Below, piece by piece: positions 1 through 7,146 of a stretch of 16,095 nt of DNA. The first letter of the stretch is position 1. Every line of letters starts with the position of its first letter. The notes beneath the pieces are model-generated. The model saw nothing but the letters and a program-made list of their open reading frames with translations. It had not been told where the DNA came from and did no database searches. This DNA is from Sedimentisphaerales bacterium (GTDB lineage: Bacteria > Planctomycetota > Phycisphaerae > Sedimentisphaerales > SG8-4). The translations under genes and the position numbers were made by a program. The stretch spans positions 1 through 16,095 of the forward strand of contig JAFGCA010000566.1 in the NCBI GenBank assembly GCA_016932895.1, given 5' to 3'.

Positions 1-1
1 G

Positions 2-511
2 GTTTTCGACGGACTGGTTCCGGCCAGCACGGGGGTCGGTGGAGGCAACGCCGTCGACGGCGCCCTTGTCGCCGGAACGATTGCGATCGAGGCCCGGGAC
101 GCAGGCGTGAAAGCGTTCGTGGTCCCGTCACCGCTGCAATCGTCGGCGCTGGACTACGGCAGTTCCTTCAGCCGGGCCGTGGAGCTCGACATGCCGGACC
201 ATCGCCGGTTGTACGTATCCGGAACCGCCAGCATCGACAAGGCGGGCAACACGGTTTTCCTCTCAGACACGCCAGCCCAGGTCAAGCTGACCATGGAAGT
301 TGTCCAGGCCATCCTGCGTTCGCGTGACATGGACTGGGAGGATGTCACGCGCTCGCTGGTCTACTTCAAGAACGCTGGGGATGCCGGCGTGTTTGAGAAT
401 TATCGTAATCAACGCGACTTGCCGAGGTTCCCGGCCATCGTTGTCGAAAACGACATCTGCCGGGACGATCTTCTCTTCGAACTCGAGGTTGATGCGATCA
501 AGACGCAATAG
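2..511 (+). CDS. RidA-like (YjgF/chorismatase-fold) protein, 5'-truncated
   Basis: The reading frame is open from the window edge to a TAG stop, so the N-terminus lies outside; about 169 residues are visible. The C-terminal part (from about FSRAVEL) matches the RidA/YjgF trimeric fold: a LYVSGTASID strand, a conserved AQ at the start of the long helix, and a closing RDDLLFELEVDAI segment carrying the arginine and glutamate typical of the family. Ahead of it is a glycine-rich segment (STGVGGGNAVDGALVAG) and PSPLQSSALDYGSSFSRA, not part of a minimal RidA protein. That two-part layout recalls the chorismatase (FkbO/Hyg5) branch and RidA-like proteins attached to it. RidA proteins deaminate reactive enamines or imines; chorismatases hydrolyse chorismate. 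Which applies here cannot be told without the N-terminus. The next gene starts 79 nt downstream on the same strand, so the two may be co-transcribed. Confidence 0.7.
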   Translation, partial: VFDGLVPASTGVGGGNAVDGALVAGTIAIEARDAGVKAFVVPSPLQSSALDYGSSFSRAVELDMPDHRRLYVSGTASIDKAGNTVFLSDTPAQVKLTMEVVQAILRSRDMDWEDVTRSLVYFKNAGDAGVFENYRNQRDLPRFPAIVVENDICRDDLLFELEVDAIKTQ

Positions 512-579
512 CCCTGTATGTTCCCGGCGGGAAGCCTTCAGTGTCTCCGGGCGGGTCCATTTGCCGACTTTCCCTCCCA

Positions 580-590
580 AAGGATAGCTC
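580..590 (+). promoter_or_regulatory. Ribosome binding site deciding a GTG start
   Basis: AAGGAT at 580-585 followed by a 5-nt spacer places translation at the GTG at 591. This supports a non-ATG start for the SGNH/TPR protein and its long basic N-terminal tail. Confidence 0.6.
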
Positions 591-2870
591 GTGTCGTCTA
601 AACGTCGTAGACATCATGCGCGCCGTCCGGACCGGAAGAAGCCGACGCCGAGGCGGGCAGGGACAAGGGTCCAGCAACAGGCCACGGCGCGTGGCGGCGG
701 CAAAAGCCGCCCAAGGCTACACGAGAGGGAGATTCAGCGCAGGCCTCTCAGCGGATACCGCCTGTGGCTGTTTCGGATCGTGGCCGTTGTCCTGGGACCC
801 GCTCTTGTTCTGGGTCTCGCCGAGGTCGTTCTGCGTGTTGTCGGTTATGGGTATCATCCGCACCTGACGGTGCCATGTGAGGTGAGCGGCGCCCCTTATC
901 GGGGCGACAACGTGAAGTTCGCATGGCGTTTTTTCCCTCCGGTCCTGGCACGAGAGTTTGAGCCGTTTGCCTTTCCCGCGGAGAAGCCGGCTGACACCTA
1001 TCGTATCTTTGTGCTGGGCGCTTCCGCCGCCCAGGGCGTGCCGAATCACGCATTCTGCTTCGGGCGTTTTCTCAAGTTGATGCTGGAAGATCAGTTTCAC
1101 GACCGGGATTTCGAGGTCATCACGACGGCGATGGCGGCGATCAACTCGCATGTGGTTCTGGAGGTGGCCAGGGACTGCGCCCGCTACGATCCGGATCTCT
1201 TTGTGGTGTACCTGGGCAACAACGAAGTCGTCGGTCCGTATGGCCCGGGTACGGTGCTGTCACCGGTTCTGTCGAATCTGCGGCTGATCCGCTGGGGCAT
1301 CGCCCTGCGCCGGACCAGGGCCGGGCAATTTCTCTCGCGCGCCGTCGCGGGCCGGGGGCCTGCGGGAAAAGCACCCGACTACTGGCGTGGCATGGAGATG
1401 TTTGTGGGACAGCAGGTGCGGGCCGACGACCCGCGGCTCGAAGTGGTCTATAACCACTTTCGGCGCAACCTCGAGGATATTTGTCACATAGCCGCCGGCG
1501 CGGGGGCCGAGACGATTCTGTGCACGGTCGGGAGCAATCTCAGGGACAGCCCGCCGTTCGCCTCGTTGCACAGGCGGGACCTGACGGAGCCGCAGAAAGA
1601 GCGGTGGCAGGAAGCCTATGGTCAGGGCGCGGCTTTCGAATCAGAGGGTCGCTACGATCAAGCCATCCAAAGTTATCTGTCGGCCGATGCGATCGATGAT
1701 TCCCATGCCGATCTTCAGTTTCGCCTGGGACGCTGCCACGAGCGGTTGAGTGAGTATGATGCCGCCGGCGCTCGGTATATCCAGGCCCGGGACCTCGATG
1801 CTCTTCGGTTCCGGGCCGATACGCGTATCAATGCGGTGATTCGGGCCGTAGCCGACGGCGAGCGTTCATTTGGCGTTCGTTGTGCGGATGTCGTTGCAGC
1901 TCTGTCGGAGGCCGGCGGCGGCGCTGGGCCGGGAGAAGAATCGTTCCACGAACACGTGCACCTGACTTTTCAAGGCAACTACCTTGTGGCCAGGACCGTC
2001 GCCCAGCAGGTTGAATCCGTCTTGCGAGATCGGGCCGGGAGTGTCGGGGCAGAGGCCGAAGTGCCGACGGTGGAGCAATGCGCGCAGCGCTTGGTGCAGA
2101 GTGACTGGAGTCGTCACGAGACACTGGAGACCGTTGTTCACTCGTTCCTGTCCAGGCCGCCGTTCACCAATCAGCTCTATCATGAAGAACGCGTCGCGGT
2201 GTTGGAGCAACGCTTGAGCACACTCAAAGAAGGGTTGACCGGTGAATCGCTGCGAAGCATCGGCGGTCAGTTTCAGGCAGCCATTGAGAGAGCCCCGGGT
2301 GACTGGCGTCTTCGCTGGGACTATGGAAAGCTCCTTGCCGAGGACCTGAAAGAGTACGATGCGGCCGCGGCGCAGTACCGGATCGTCCAGGGATGGCTGC
2401 CGCATTCTCACATGGGTCATGACGCCCTGGCCTCGGTGCTCCTGGCGCAAGGCGAGCTTGATGGTGCCATTGCCGAGTGCCGTAAAGCGCTCGCGATCAA
2501 ACCGACGTCTGGTGCGGTCTATTATCATCTCGGCTGGTGCTATCAGAAGCAAGGTAAGCCCGACGCGGCGATACCGCAATACCGGCAGGCGATTCGATTC
2601 GCGCCGAATTCGACTTCGGCCTATCTGAACCTGGGCGAACTGCTCTTTCGAAAGGGCGCGTTTGCGGAGGCTGCCGAGGTTTGCCGGGCGGGGCTGGCAG
2701 TAGCGCCGGATCATCCGCTGCTTCACTGCAATCTGGGTATGCTGTCGATCAAGATGGGGCAACGGCGCGAAGGGGCCGAGGAGATTGCCAGGGCGTTGCA
2801 ACTCGATCCGAATTCACCGCGGATTCGCAAGGTGGCCGAGACCCTGTTGGGCCCCGGAGCGAGCCGATGA
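591..2870 (+). CDS. Membrane-anchored SGNH/GDSL-hydrolase-like protein with TPR repeats
   Basis: 759 residues from a GTG start with a good ribosome binding site. Residues 1-55 are strongly basic and polar; residues 58-84 form one transmembrane helix (FRIVAVVLGPALVLGLAEVV), so the rest is probably extracytoplasmic. The SGNH elements are present in order: the nucleophile block GASAAQG (Ser145), an LGNN block (Asn210/211) and a C-terminal EHVHLTFQGN block (Glu454, His457). The canonical Asp of the last block is replaced by Glu. TPR-like helices interrupt this domain at about 336-415 (GRYDQAIQSYLSA, YDAAGARYIQARDLD), between the Asn and His blocks. A clearer TPR array follows at about 570-745 (ELDGAIAECRKALAIKP, KPDAAIPQYRQAIRFAP and further repeats). 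SGNH enzymes of this kind act on acyl or acetyl esters of polymers; the substrate here is unknown. It converges on the PD40 gene with 43 nt between the stops. SGNH/GDSL proteins often accompany carbamoyltransferase/SxtJ/DUF5989 sets, so a shared role is plausible. Confidence 0.75.
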   Translation: MSSKRRRHHARRPDRKKPTPRRAGTRVQQQATARGGGKSRPRLHEREIQRRPLSGYRLWLFRIVAVVLGPALVLGLAEVVLRVVGYGYHPHLTVPCEVSGAPYRGDNVKFAWRFFPPVLAREFEPFAFPAEKPADTYRIFVLGASAAQGVPNHAFCFGRFLKLMLEDQFHDRDFEVITTAMAAINSHVVLEVARDCARYDPDLFVVYLGNNEVVGPYGPGTVLSPVLSNLRLIRWGIALRRTRAGQFLSRAVAGRGPAGKAPDYWRGMEMFVGQQVRADDPRLEVVYNHFRRNLEDICHIAAGAGAETILCTVGSNLRDSPPFASLHRRDLTEPQKERWQEAYGQGAAFESEGRYDQAIQSYLSADAIDDSHADLQFRLGRCHERLSEYDAAGARYIQARDLDALRFRADTRINAVIRAVADGERSFGVRCADVVAALSEAGGGAGPGEESFHEHVHLTFQGNYLVARTVAQQVESVLRDRAGSVGAEAEVPTVEQCAQRLVQSDWSRHETLETVVHSFLSRPPFTNQLYHEERVAVLEQRLSTLKEGLTGESLRSIGGQFQAAIERAPGDWRLRWDYGKLLAEDLKEYDAAAAQYRIVQGWLPHSHMGHDALASVLLAQGELDGAIAECRKALAIKPTSGAVYYHLGWCYQKQGKPDAAIPQYRQAIRFAPNSTSAYLNLGELLFRKGAFAEAAEVCRAGLAVAPDHPLLHCNLGMLSIKMGQRREGAEEIARALQLDPNSPRIRKVAETLLGPGASR

Positions 2871-2913
2871 CGATCTCTGGTGTGCTGGGGTGTCGACGTT
2901 GCCTGCGCTCACG

Positions 2914-4527
2914 TCACTGGTGTGCGATCGGGTACGATTCCTCAGGGGTCGAGGACGGCGTGGCTCGGGGAGTCGCCATCGTAATGGGCATCGCGACCTC
3001 TATCGCTTCAGGATCGCGCAGGACCCGGGCGAGTTTTTCTCCCGTTGCCCGAACCGGTGCGCTGACAAGCTCCGGGACGCTGTAGGTCCACAGGCACCCG
3101 TCATAGTGCGAGGGGGTCTTCTGGGGCAGCAGGATTGGCTTGCACGCACGACCGTTTTCGTCAATATAGCTGAGGTAGGTTCTCGTGAAAAGACCCGTCC
3201 CTCGCTTACTGCTGAACGCGATCCAGCGACTGTTGCTGGACCAGCTATGCCAGCTTTCGCTCTCGTCGCTGTTGATGCCCAGACGGCGGTACGGCTTGTT
3301 TCCCGTGTCCGCGGCTGACTGGAGATCGAGTATGTGCAGGTCGCTGCTCTTCTGATAGACGGGAAAGCACCCGTAGTCGCACGTGCAAAACAGCAGCCAG
3401 CGTCCGTCCGGGCTGACCCGGGGCAGGAGTATGCTCTTGCCCGTCTGTTTTGCATCGAGGACTGTTTCGGGGCGGCCCCACTGGTCCCGGTCGAGGTCGT
3501 ACGCGATTCGAACCAGATCATAGTGGATCTCGTCGTAGGAGGCAGGGATGATGTTGCGTTCTTTCCAGGTCAGAGGGGCGCTGCAAAAATAAAGATACCG
3601 GCCGTCGGGAGACCAGGTGGGATACGTTTCGAGGCGGTCTTTGCGCGCCAGTGGTTCGGCCGTGCGGATTTGCCTGGCATCGAGAACGTAGTAGGCCAGC
3701 AAAGAATCGAGATCGATTACGTCGCGCACTTCGCGGTTCGCCGAATGCAGAAAAAGCGCCACCTTGTTCACGGAGTACGTGATCAGCTTGCCGCTGGGAT
3801 GCCAGGACGTGTATCCGAACTTCGTCCCCACTTTGCGGATCCGGCCGTCCTCGTTCAGTAGGGCGGCACTGCCGTATTTCGAACTGCGACTGCTAATCAA
3901 CATTGTGTCCGATCGATTCGCGCAAAGCGTGTGACAGTTGAGGCATCCCCCGGCGATGTTGCGATTGTGCAAAACGACGGATTCGTCGAAGGTGGACAAG
4001 TCGCGTTGGTAGATGCCCATCTCTCGCCAGGTGCTATGAGCGGGGTGGATTCGTCGGTAGACCAGGTATCGGTCGATGTTGTCTACGGCGACGGTATTGC
4101 TGAAGGACTCGAACCGACGCCACGCGGGTCGCACTTGCCTCGGGTCATCAGCCGCCCGGTCAGGTAGTACGAAGACGTCCACGTGAAGCTCGCGGCCTCG
4201 GTTCATCTCGAGCAGAGTCCGCCAGGGGCGTTCGGGGATTCGAATCTCGCCGGACCGACTGGATATCTCAATCGACCGGCCCTTCTCGGAGCGAATGCGG
4301 ACGTAATAGCGGGAACCCGCTTCTCGAATCTGGAAATTCAACGGTGCAATGTTGGGCGGGATCACGACGTCACGATAATCGGGAGAGATCGTGGCCGCAC
4401 GGCCCACGGCGACACATGCGCCGCCTGGAAAGGCCGAAGGCTCGTTCTGCGACACACCGCCGAAGGCGGCCAGGACAAGCAGCAGGACGGCCGACAGCAG
4501 GAACAGATGCCGGAGGTGTCTACTCAT
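2914..4527 (-). CDS. Secreted PD40 (TolB-like) beta-propeller protein with a CxxCH heme motif
   Basis: 537 residues. A signal peptide or N-terminal anchor is evident (basic MSRHLRH, then LFLLSAVLLLVLAAFGGVS, residues 8-26). A beta-rich domain covers about 50-160. A single CLNCH heme c attachment motif lies at 195-199. PD40/WD40-like blades follow: YTSWHPSGKLITYS (239-252), YPTWSPDGRYLYFCS (302-316), LPRVSPDGRWLLFCT (368-382) and WHSWSSNSRWIAFSS (426-440). PD40 blades usually build a periplasmic beta-propeller; the heme motif suggests a redox or sensing role, but no function is established. Additional cysteines occur at 202, 315, 381, 383 and 387. The start codon overlaps the stop of the upstream membrane gene by 4 nt (ATGA), indicating translational coupling and probably a shared complex. 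From memory, similar proteins with an NCH motif occur in Bacteroidota; this match was not searched. Confidence 0.75.
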   Translation of the reverse strand: MSRHLRHLFLLSAVLLLVLAAFGGVSQNEPSAFPGGACVAVGRAATISPDYRDVVIPPNIAPLNFQIREAGSRYYVRIRSEKGRSIEISSRSGEIRIPERPWRTLLEMNRGRELHVDVFVLPDRAADDPRQVRPAWRRFESFSNTVAVDNIDRYLVYRRIHPAHSTWREMGIYQRDLSTFDESVVLHNRNIAGGCLNCHTLCANRSDTMLISSRSSKYGSAALLNEDGRIRKVGTKFGYTSWHPSGKLITYSVNKVALFLHSANREVRDVIDLDSLLAYYVLDARQIRTAEPLARKDRLETYPTWSPDGRYLYFCSAPLTWKERNIIPASYDEIHYDLVRIAYDLDRDQWGRPETVLDAKQTGKSILLPRVSPDGRWLLFCTCDYGCFPVYQKSSDLHILDLQSAADTGNKPYRRLGINSDESESWHSWSSNSRWIAFSSKRGTGLFTRTYLSYIDENGRACKPILLPQKTPSHYDGCLWTYSVPELVSAPVRATGEKLARVLRDPEAIEVAMPITMATPRATPSSTPEESYPIAHQ

Positions 4528-6458
4528 TTCTGCCTCGGTGAGAATCCGTAAATGTGGTAGAAGAAATAACTGTCGCCGTAACGCTCGGCCAGTTCGGCAA
4601 AGGCCGCGTCCTTATCTTGATGGTGGCTCTTGTATATCCGACTGAAGTCTTCGATCTGTCGGCTCCGCTCGGGGTCGAGGGAACGACCCGGCAGACGAAC
4701 GGGCTGTCTCGTACCGTACATGTATATCAGGAGGGCTTCCTGGTAGATGCGGGGGACCTCCGTGTACTCGAAATCGTTCAGGCGCTCGATGGTGCCGATG
4801 AATTGATTCAACTGCCGATGCAACAGGTACGAGGTCATCAGGTATTCGAACGCCATGCGGTTATGCGGATTGGTTTCGAGCAGGGCCTGGAGCAAGCTCT
4901 CGCGCGCGTAAAAGGCGGTTGTGGAATCCTTGTCCAGGCGTACGGAACGCAGGTGTCTGATACGAGGGTCCGTAGCGAGGTTGGGATCGGAGTAGAGACG
5001 AGCCAGCGTGTCACGGGCCCAATCGTCGTGGAATAAGGTCTTCGTCAAGGTGTGCAGGTAGATACGCGCCGCTCCGATTCTATCCTTGGCCAGGTTGATC
5101 AGGGCCAGGCGTTGGAGAAGCAAAGGCTGCTCTCCGAAGATAGCGATGGATTCCGTCAGATTCTTCTCCGCCAGATTCAGCAGTCCCAGATCGATGAGCG
5201 TGTCGAACTTGTGCCAGTAACGCATGACGCGATCTTCACCCGTCATCAGCAGGACGTCGGGCTGCTGGGGATAGGCGAAGGCGTCGTAGGGCAGTCGGTC
5301 CGTATGATAGAGCGCGCGATCGACTGCATGCGTCACCGCTTCGTGGGTGGTGGGATAGCGTCCGGCTGTCTCGAGCACTTGCGGCCACATGCGGTGATGC
5401 GAGCAGTAGTCGACCGTCAAGAGGAGTCTTCGTTCGCGGTCCTGTGTCGCGAAAGCCACGACGGCACCGGCGACGACCCACATCAGCGTGGACAATCCTC
5501 GACGTGCAGCAGCGGGAAGACTTCTGCGGTGTCGCATCTTTTCCAGCAGCGTACGTATGCGCTTGCCCGGCATTCTGGTCGCGACGGGGCCGAGGACTCC
5601 GAGCAGAAGTACAGCCGGCAGGAAGAGATACAGCGCGCAAGCCAGGGACAGGCCTTCTTCCGCCCCCTGCAGTGCGAATTTCTCCCAGGGGTAGGGCAGC
5701 AGGGCGCCGTAGGCTTTCGCCGGCCGCTGACCAAAGGCCAGCACACCTTCGATGTAGGGAAGCACCGCGCCGCACAGCAGGTAGGCCAGCGCGACCTGGC
5801 TCCGACGCAGCACAACTTCGTGGAGGATGACGATGACTGCAAAGACGAGATACGCGCCGCCGGCGGCGGTGTAGAGGGTCAGTGACAGAACGGCGAACAT
5901 GGCCAGCCTTCGCCCAGTGCCGGTTGCCTCCCGGGACGGAACCGGCTTCGCCAGAACCAGGTATAGACACACAAACAGCAAGCTTACGGTTAAGGCCGTG
6001 GCGGTGACAAAGTGGAAGCTGTAGGACGTGTACAGGCCCAAGAGAATCAAGACCGGCACAAAACGTAACCAGCGCAGGTTTGGCAAGCCAAATCGTTTCA
6101 GGATGAAGTCCGTCGCGGCGCACGTGAGCCAGGCCTGCACCGTTGCCACGGCAGCGCCGGCCCAGCCGATATAGAAGAATTGCGACAAGAATGCGCCGGC
6201 ATACTCGACGATTCCCCCGGGGTAGCGCAGGAATTGCTCGAAATAGCTCCAGCCCGTGTAGAAAACGGGGAAATTGGTGATAATCCCTGCCCCGTGTGCG
6301 ATCAGCCGCAGATCCACCACCTGCCACAGGTACAGGTAGAACAGCACGCAGAAAAAAGCGTCTCCGCAGATTCTGCCTGCATCAACCGCAGGTGCCGGCA
6401 CGGTCTCTACCGGTTGGGTCGATCTTCCGCGCAGAAGTTTGCGAACTAAACGCAGCAT
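4524..6458 (-). CDS. Polytopic membrane protein, DUF6057-like, with helical C-terminal domain
   Basis: 644 residues. The N-terminal half is a multi-pass membrane domain with about eight hydrophobic segments (roughly 33-50, 84-110, 131-147, 150-170, 186-211, 222-242, 268-292 and 321-337). It includes the striking conserved-looking stretch NFPVFYTGWSYFEQFLRYPGG (62-82) and AFLSQFFYIGWAG. Residues 340-640 are soluble, helical and TPR-like, ending near NPHNRMAFEYLMTSYLL and YGDSYFFYHIYGF. This architecture resembles what I recall as the DUF6057 family, mostly of Bacteroidota; no function is known. It begins 21 nt after the DUF5989 gene and overlaps the PD40 gene by 4 nt. The ATG has only a weak AGGA 12 nt upstream, consistent with translation by coupling. 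No enzyme motif was recognised. It could be a transporter-like or acyltransferase-like scaffold that presents the PD40 protein outside the membrane. Confidence 0.7.
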   Translation of the reverse strand: MLRLVRKLLRGRSTQPVETVPAPAVDAGRICGDAFFCVLFYLYLWQVVDLRLIAHGAGIITNFPVFYTGWSYFEQFLRYPGGIVEYAGAFLSQFFYIGWAGAAVATVQAWLTCAATDFILKRFGLPNLRWLRFVPVLILLGLYTSYSFHFVTATALTVSLLFVCLYLVLAKPVPSREATGTGRRLAMFAVLSLTLYTAAGGAYLVFAVIVILHEVVLRRSQVALAYLLCGAVLPYIEGVLAFGQRPAKAYGALLPYPWEKFALQGAEEGLSLACALYLFLPAVLLLGVLGPVATRMPGKRIRTLLEKMRHRRSLPAAARRGLSTLMWVVAGAVVAFATQDRERRLLLTVDYCSHHRMWPQVLETAGRYPTTHEAVTHAVDRALYHTDRLPYDAFAYPQQPDVLLMTGEDRVMRYWHKFDTLIDLGLLNLAEKNLTESIAIFGEQPLLLQRLALINLAKDRIGAARIYLHTLTKTLFHDDWARDTLARLYSDPNLATDPRIRHLRSVRLDKDSTTAFYARESLLQALLETNPHNRMAFEYLMTSYLLHRQLNQFIGTIERLNDFEYTEVPRIYQEALLIYMYGTRQPVRLPGRSLDPERSRQIEDFSRIYKSHHQDKDAAFAELAERYGDSYFFYHIYGFSPRQK

Positions 6459-6479
6459 CAGGGCTCACATTCCTATTCG

Positions 6480-6689
6480 TCAGAAGAGGGGATAAATGAA
6501 CACTGCCGCTCCGGAGCCTCCCAACAAAACCAGCAGGCACAGCAGCAGCAAGACGATAATGATGGGCAGAAGCCACCACTTCTTGTTGTGCTTGAGGAAA
6601 TAGAAGAACTCCACGAGAAGCGAGGAACGTTTGCCCTGCGCCAATTCCTCGAATTGGGGCGTTTTTTCTTTGGTGCCATTTCGTGTCAT
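6480..6689 (-). CDS. DUF5989 (SxtK-like) small membrane protein
   Basis: 69 residues starting MTRNGTKEKTPQFEELAQGK. Then comes the family core: an amphipathic FFYFLKHNKKWW, a single hydrophobic helix LPIIIVLLLLCLLVLLGG (41-58) and the C-terminal AAVFIYPLF. The length and the KKWWLLPII / FIYPLF signature are typical of DUF5989. Members are almost always beside an SxtJ-family protein and a carbamoyltransferase, as here. The family's biochemical role is unknown; a single-pass membrane subunit is the simplest reading. The start at 6689 was chosen because it falls 14 nt after the sxtJ-like stop. A longer frame open to 7103 would have to run through the upstream gene and is rejected. No strong ribosome binding site is visible, so expression probably relies on coupling. 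Confidence 0.8.
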   Translation of the reverse strand: MTRNGTKEKTPQFEELAQGKRSSLLVEFFYFLKHNKKWWLLPIIIVLLLLCLLVLLGGSGAAVFIYPLF

Positions 6690-6703
6690 TTTGCGGCGCC
6701 CGT

Positions 6704-7123
6704 CTAAAATTGGTGAAAATAGCGGTCCATAGTCGCCGGCGGCCGGCGCGGTATCCAGTAGCTGCTGCACGAGCGGTCCAGATTGCGGTGCAACGCATCT
6801 CGGCGAATCAGGCGAAAGACCAGTCCCAGGGGCGTTAGCAACAGGAAGTAAAACGCGGCCAGCAGCACGAAGCTGATCGCATATCCGATCGGCAGTGCGG
6901 TGAGCGTCAGAACGAGGTAGACAATTCTCGCCGCACTTGGCCAGATTAAGCTGCACAGCAGGATTCCCGCCCCGGCGGCGAGAAGGGCAATCGCCCAAAC
7001 GGCGGTGGCCCCCCACAGAAAGACCAGCACGGCCGCGAGAATGGCTGACGCCACCGGCGCGCTGAGACCGAAGATACGCAACTGCCTGGCACTTGGATGC
7101 CAATCGACTTCCATCAGCGGCAT
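6704..7123 (-). CDS. SxtJ-family membrane protein
   Basis: 139 residues from the ATG at 7123. There are four to five hydrophobic segments (about 18-36, 39-58, 63-80 and 82-100), then the family-typical tail TPLGLVFRLIRRDALHRNLD and SYWIPRR. SxtJ was named in the cyanobacterial saxitoxin cluster, where it sits beside the carbamoyltransferase SxtI; its molecular function is undefined. A TTG at 7132 would add three residues, but AAGGA at 7133-7137 lies directly against it and is 9 nt from the ATG at 7123, which favours the ATG. The stop of the carbamoyltransferase gene is 23 nt upstream. The protein probably holds the carbamoyltransferase at the inner membrane, by inference from consistent co-occurrence of the families. 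Confidence 0.82.
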   Translation of the reverse strand: MPLMEVDWHPSARQLRIFGLSAPVASAILAAVLVFLWGATAVWAIALLAAGAGILLCSLIWPSAARIVYLVLTLTALPIGYAISFVLLAAFYFLLLTPLGLVFRLIRRDALHRNLDRSCSSYWIPRRPPATMDRYFHQF

Positions 7124-7140
7124 TCGCTGCAATCCTTTCC
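7124..7140 (-). promoter_or_regulatory. Ribosome binding site of the sxtJ-like gene
   Basis: GGAAAGGA (plus-strand 7133-7140) lies 9 nt before the ATG at 7123. It sets the start there rather than at the adjoining TTG codon. Confidence 0.55.
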
Positions 7141-7146
7141 TGGACG

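Noticed and set aside
512..545. Palindrome TTCCCGGCGGGAA after the RidA-like gene as a terminator
   Set aside because: The stem is only about 5 bp with a 3-nt loop and no T-run follows.
1866..2801. Leftward open frame of 311 codons opposite the TPR part of the SGNH protein
   Set aside because: The plus strand encodes regular TPR repeats here; the antisense product has no recognisable feature or ribosome binding site.
2871..2913. Bidirectional terminator between the convergent SGNH/TPR and PD40 genes
   Set aside because: I searched these 43 nt by eye and saw no GC-rich stem followed by T residues on either strand.
5052..5885. Rightward open frame of 277 codons inside the DUF6057-like gene
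   Set aside because: The minus strand gives coherent membrane helices and a helical domain in an operon; this frame is glutamine/arginine-rich without pattern.
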